Source: Undaria pinnatifida (taxonomy: Eukaryota > Sar > Phaeophyceae > Laminariales > Alariaceae). Taken from it: a stretch of DNA of 64,000 bases. Shown here in pieces: positions 62,560 through 64,000 of the stretch (positions are counted from its first letter, which is position 1; every line of letters begins with the position of its first letter). The position numbers and the translations under genes are program-made. The DNA lies in the NCBI GenBank assembly GCA_012845835.1, contig JABAKD010000001.1, positions 2,456,040 to 2,520,039 of the forward strand, read 5' to 3'. A model generated the notes under the pieces. The model worked only from the letters and a program-made list of their open reading frames with translations. It was not told the origin of the DNA and did no database searches.

Positions 62560-63060
62560 CGCGTCGTGGTCCCGAGGCCCGGTGTTCCTGAAGAGGACAC
62601 TACAGGCCCAAAGTGCTGAGGACTGGTGTTCCCATAAGGAGAAATTGCAGACCCAAATGCCCTACGAGGCTACCAACGGGTTGGCAGCGTCGGTGTCGGA
62701 CTCATTTTCGGGTGCAGTGAGGGCGGCTAAATACGAGTTCCCCCCAGCGAGTGAGGAGGACCCGACGCAAGAAAACGCGGGATAGGACTCGCATCATGCT
62801 CCCGAGGCCTGGTGTTCCCGCAAGGAGACACTACCGGCCCACAGAGCCCACAACTGTACCACCAGAAGGGGATATTGTAGACCCAAATGTCCATTGAGGC
62901 TACCGACGGGTTGGCACCGTCGGTGTGTGCCACGTTTCGGCGCTGGTAGACTTAATTCTCGAATTTTCCGCTAACGAGCGAAGAAGACGCGAGGTGAGAA
63001 ACCACGGGTCCGGATCCGCGTCGTGCTCCCGGAGCCTGGTGTTCCCGGACGGGGACGATA
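62560..63060 (+). repeat. About 200-bp tandem repeat upstream of NADAR, copy 2
   Basis: Two to three units, each with CTGGTGTTCC, AGGAGACACTA.GGCCCA, then GAGGCTACCRACGGGTTGGCA. Matches 28860-29400. Confidence 0.65.
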
Positions 63061-63117
63061 GCAGGCTCAAATTCAAACATGGCTTTTTATCCTTATCTCG
63101 AATACTCCACAGACAAA

Positions 63118-63571
63118 GTGGTGTGTTCTGGCACCCCCATCCTATATATCACCATGGTCCCCCTTGTCGTTCGTCGCGGACGACGTGCCATATTCTTGCT
63201 CACAGCAGTATATTATGGCCGAAAAGACCAGGTTTTCTTAAGACCATCGAGCAGGAGAGCTCATCATGTCGTCGCCTAGTCTAAGCAGATGCAAACGCCT
63301 CGGTCGAGGCGTGCACAACTTTGACTCCGGTGTTAGGGACAAGGAGAAAACGCCCTGTTATCTGGCACCTATGCCAAATTCACGCAGAATCCAAACATAA
63401 ACTTATCACCTTTTGAGCTCTGACAACAAGTTTTTGGCTGAATCTACCCCTCTGGACCCAGTGTGGGGCATTGGTCCCCTGGCGGATGATCCCAGGGCAA
63501 ACAATCCATGCCAGTGGAGAGGAACTTATATGCTCGGTGAGGCACTTTCTGCCGTTCGCGAAGCTATTCGC
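63118..63571 (+). pseudogene. NADAR (DUF1768/YbiA-like) domain, copy 2, frameshifted
   Basis: After YPYLEYSTDKVV the N-terminal half is scrambled over two frames (ending LKTIEQESSSC). The C-terminal half is clear and less damaged than in copy 1: DNKFLAESTPLDPVWGI, ADDPRANNPCQWRG (the Gln-Trp-Arg-Gly motif is intact), MLGEALSAVREAIRDG. A section in the middle that copy 1 keeps (RNFDSAV...YAKFTQNP) is here partly recognisable as HNFDSGV...YAKFTQNPN. Roles as for copy 1. It lies in the same place: after the tandem repeats and about 320 bp before RNase H. Confidence 0.7.
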
Positions 63572-63829
63572 GACGGTGAGACTGGGTCGACGCATCCAGC
63601 CTCCCCTAGTCGGTTCCGCCCCTGCACTGCTACTGCAAAAAACAAGAAATCTCCTCCGCGCCACGGCCGGGCGGTTAGCAGTGAGCAGCGCTCGCAAAGG
63701 CTCCCCTTCTGAGTTTCCGACCTATTTCTCGGACGCGTTGGCCAACTAAAAGCCGTGATGGTTAAGAGATAGCTTCTGGCGTCGGCCCTGGCCTTGCCCT
63801 GTCAGAACACGGCCCCTGTTTCGTCGGGG

Positions 63830-64000
63830 GTACCATGACGCTGGACGACGTCTCGTTCAATGTGAAAATTGCGTGTATCAGTCGAGCAACGCTCGACACG
63901 GAGAGGCACTGGGCTCCTGTCGATTTGGGGACCGGCAGCATAGGTTGGGCTCCCAAACGCCTCCGAGGGTACTGTGGGGGACCGAGTTCCGCATATCCTT
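63830..64000 (+). pseudogene. Start of RNase H of NADAR element copy 2
   Basis: Reads SRATLDTERHWAPVDLGTGS then WAPKRLRGY, equivalent to the block at 28057-27960 in copy 1. Cut by the window end. Confidence 0.55.

Larger units (their letters stand above)
55116..64000 (+). mobile_element. NADAR LTR retrotransposon, copy 2, running off the window
   Basis: The 5' LTR (55116-55360), primer site TGGCGTCGTC at 55364, leader region, gag, tandem repeats, NADAR and the start of RNase H follow in the same order as in the minus-strand copy at 23589-34016. A 2.7-kb insertion (56327-59042) splits the leader. The 3' half, including any integrase and the 3' LTR, lies beyond 64000. Confidence 0.8.

Overview
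The window is repeat-rich nuclear DNA from a eukaryote. It contains LTR and non-LTR retrotransposons, terminal-inverted-repeat (TIR) DNA elements, tRNA-derived SINEs, minisatellites and simple repeats, and only one small piece of recognisable host gene: a 55-codon exon with a perfect splice donor at 326-490. No bacterial-type operons, rRNA genes, CRISPR arrays or intact tRNA genes were seen. The SBBP-repeat exon and the style of the copia, Ty3/gypsy and LINE proteins suggest a stramenopile, possibly a brown alga. That assignment rests on recollection of family style and is tentative.

Layout. 1-650: host exon. 652-9126: TIRs of a TA-flanked transposon family enclose a decayed Ty1/copia element (about 1.5-8.1 kb), and a Ty3/gypsy deletion derivative with identical-length 268-bp LTRs (4335-7973) is nested inside the copia. 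9149-9937: Harbinger-like TIR element. 10.2-11.7 kb: LINE reverse transcriptase fragment. 11.9-18.4 kb: SINE pieces, MITEs, a poly(A) retroposon, tandem repeats. 19975-22785: a TA-flanked TIR element that contains a 1.6-kb foldback element (20081-21714) with 675-bp inverted arms and a perfect 9-bp target duplication. 23589-34016, minus strand: a 10.4-kb LTR retrotransposon with gag, a NADAR domain, RNase H, integrase, chromodomain and a Tudor/Agenet-like module, but no reverse transcriptase that I can find. 34-37.5 kb: SINE, palindromic MITE, satellites. 37601-46355: a nearly complete Ty3/gypsy chromovirus with two 479-bp LTRs. 46.4-55 kb: foldback GC repeats, MITEs, a tandem TRIM (50629-51291), SINE, Harbinger-like element, minisatellites. 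55116-64000+: a second, plus-strand copy of the NADAR retrotransposon, interrupted by a 2.7-kb insertion and running off the window.

Nothing here looks like a set of cooperating host genes. The biology is the retrotransposon life cycle: gag packages RNA, protease/RT/RNase H make cDNA, integrase and chromodomain place it, and the small elements (TRIM, SINEs, MITEs) have no proteins and must borrow machinery. All coding regions are broken by stops, frameshifts or catalytic substitutions. The most unusual content is the NADAR domain carried inside two independent copies of one LTR element, in the place where reverse transcriptase would be expected. Next is a three-LTR tandem TRIM with an internal tRNA-like T-arm, whose primer-binding site begins with the same TGGCGTC as those of the two full-size gypsy families in the window.
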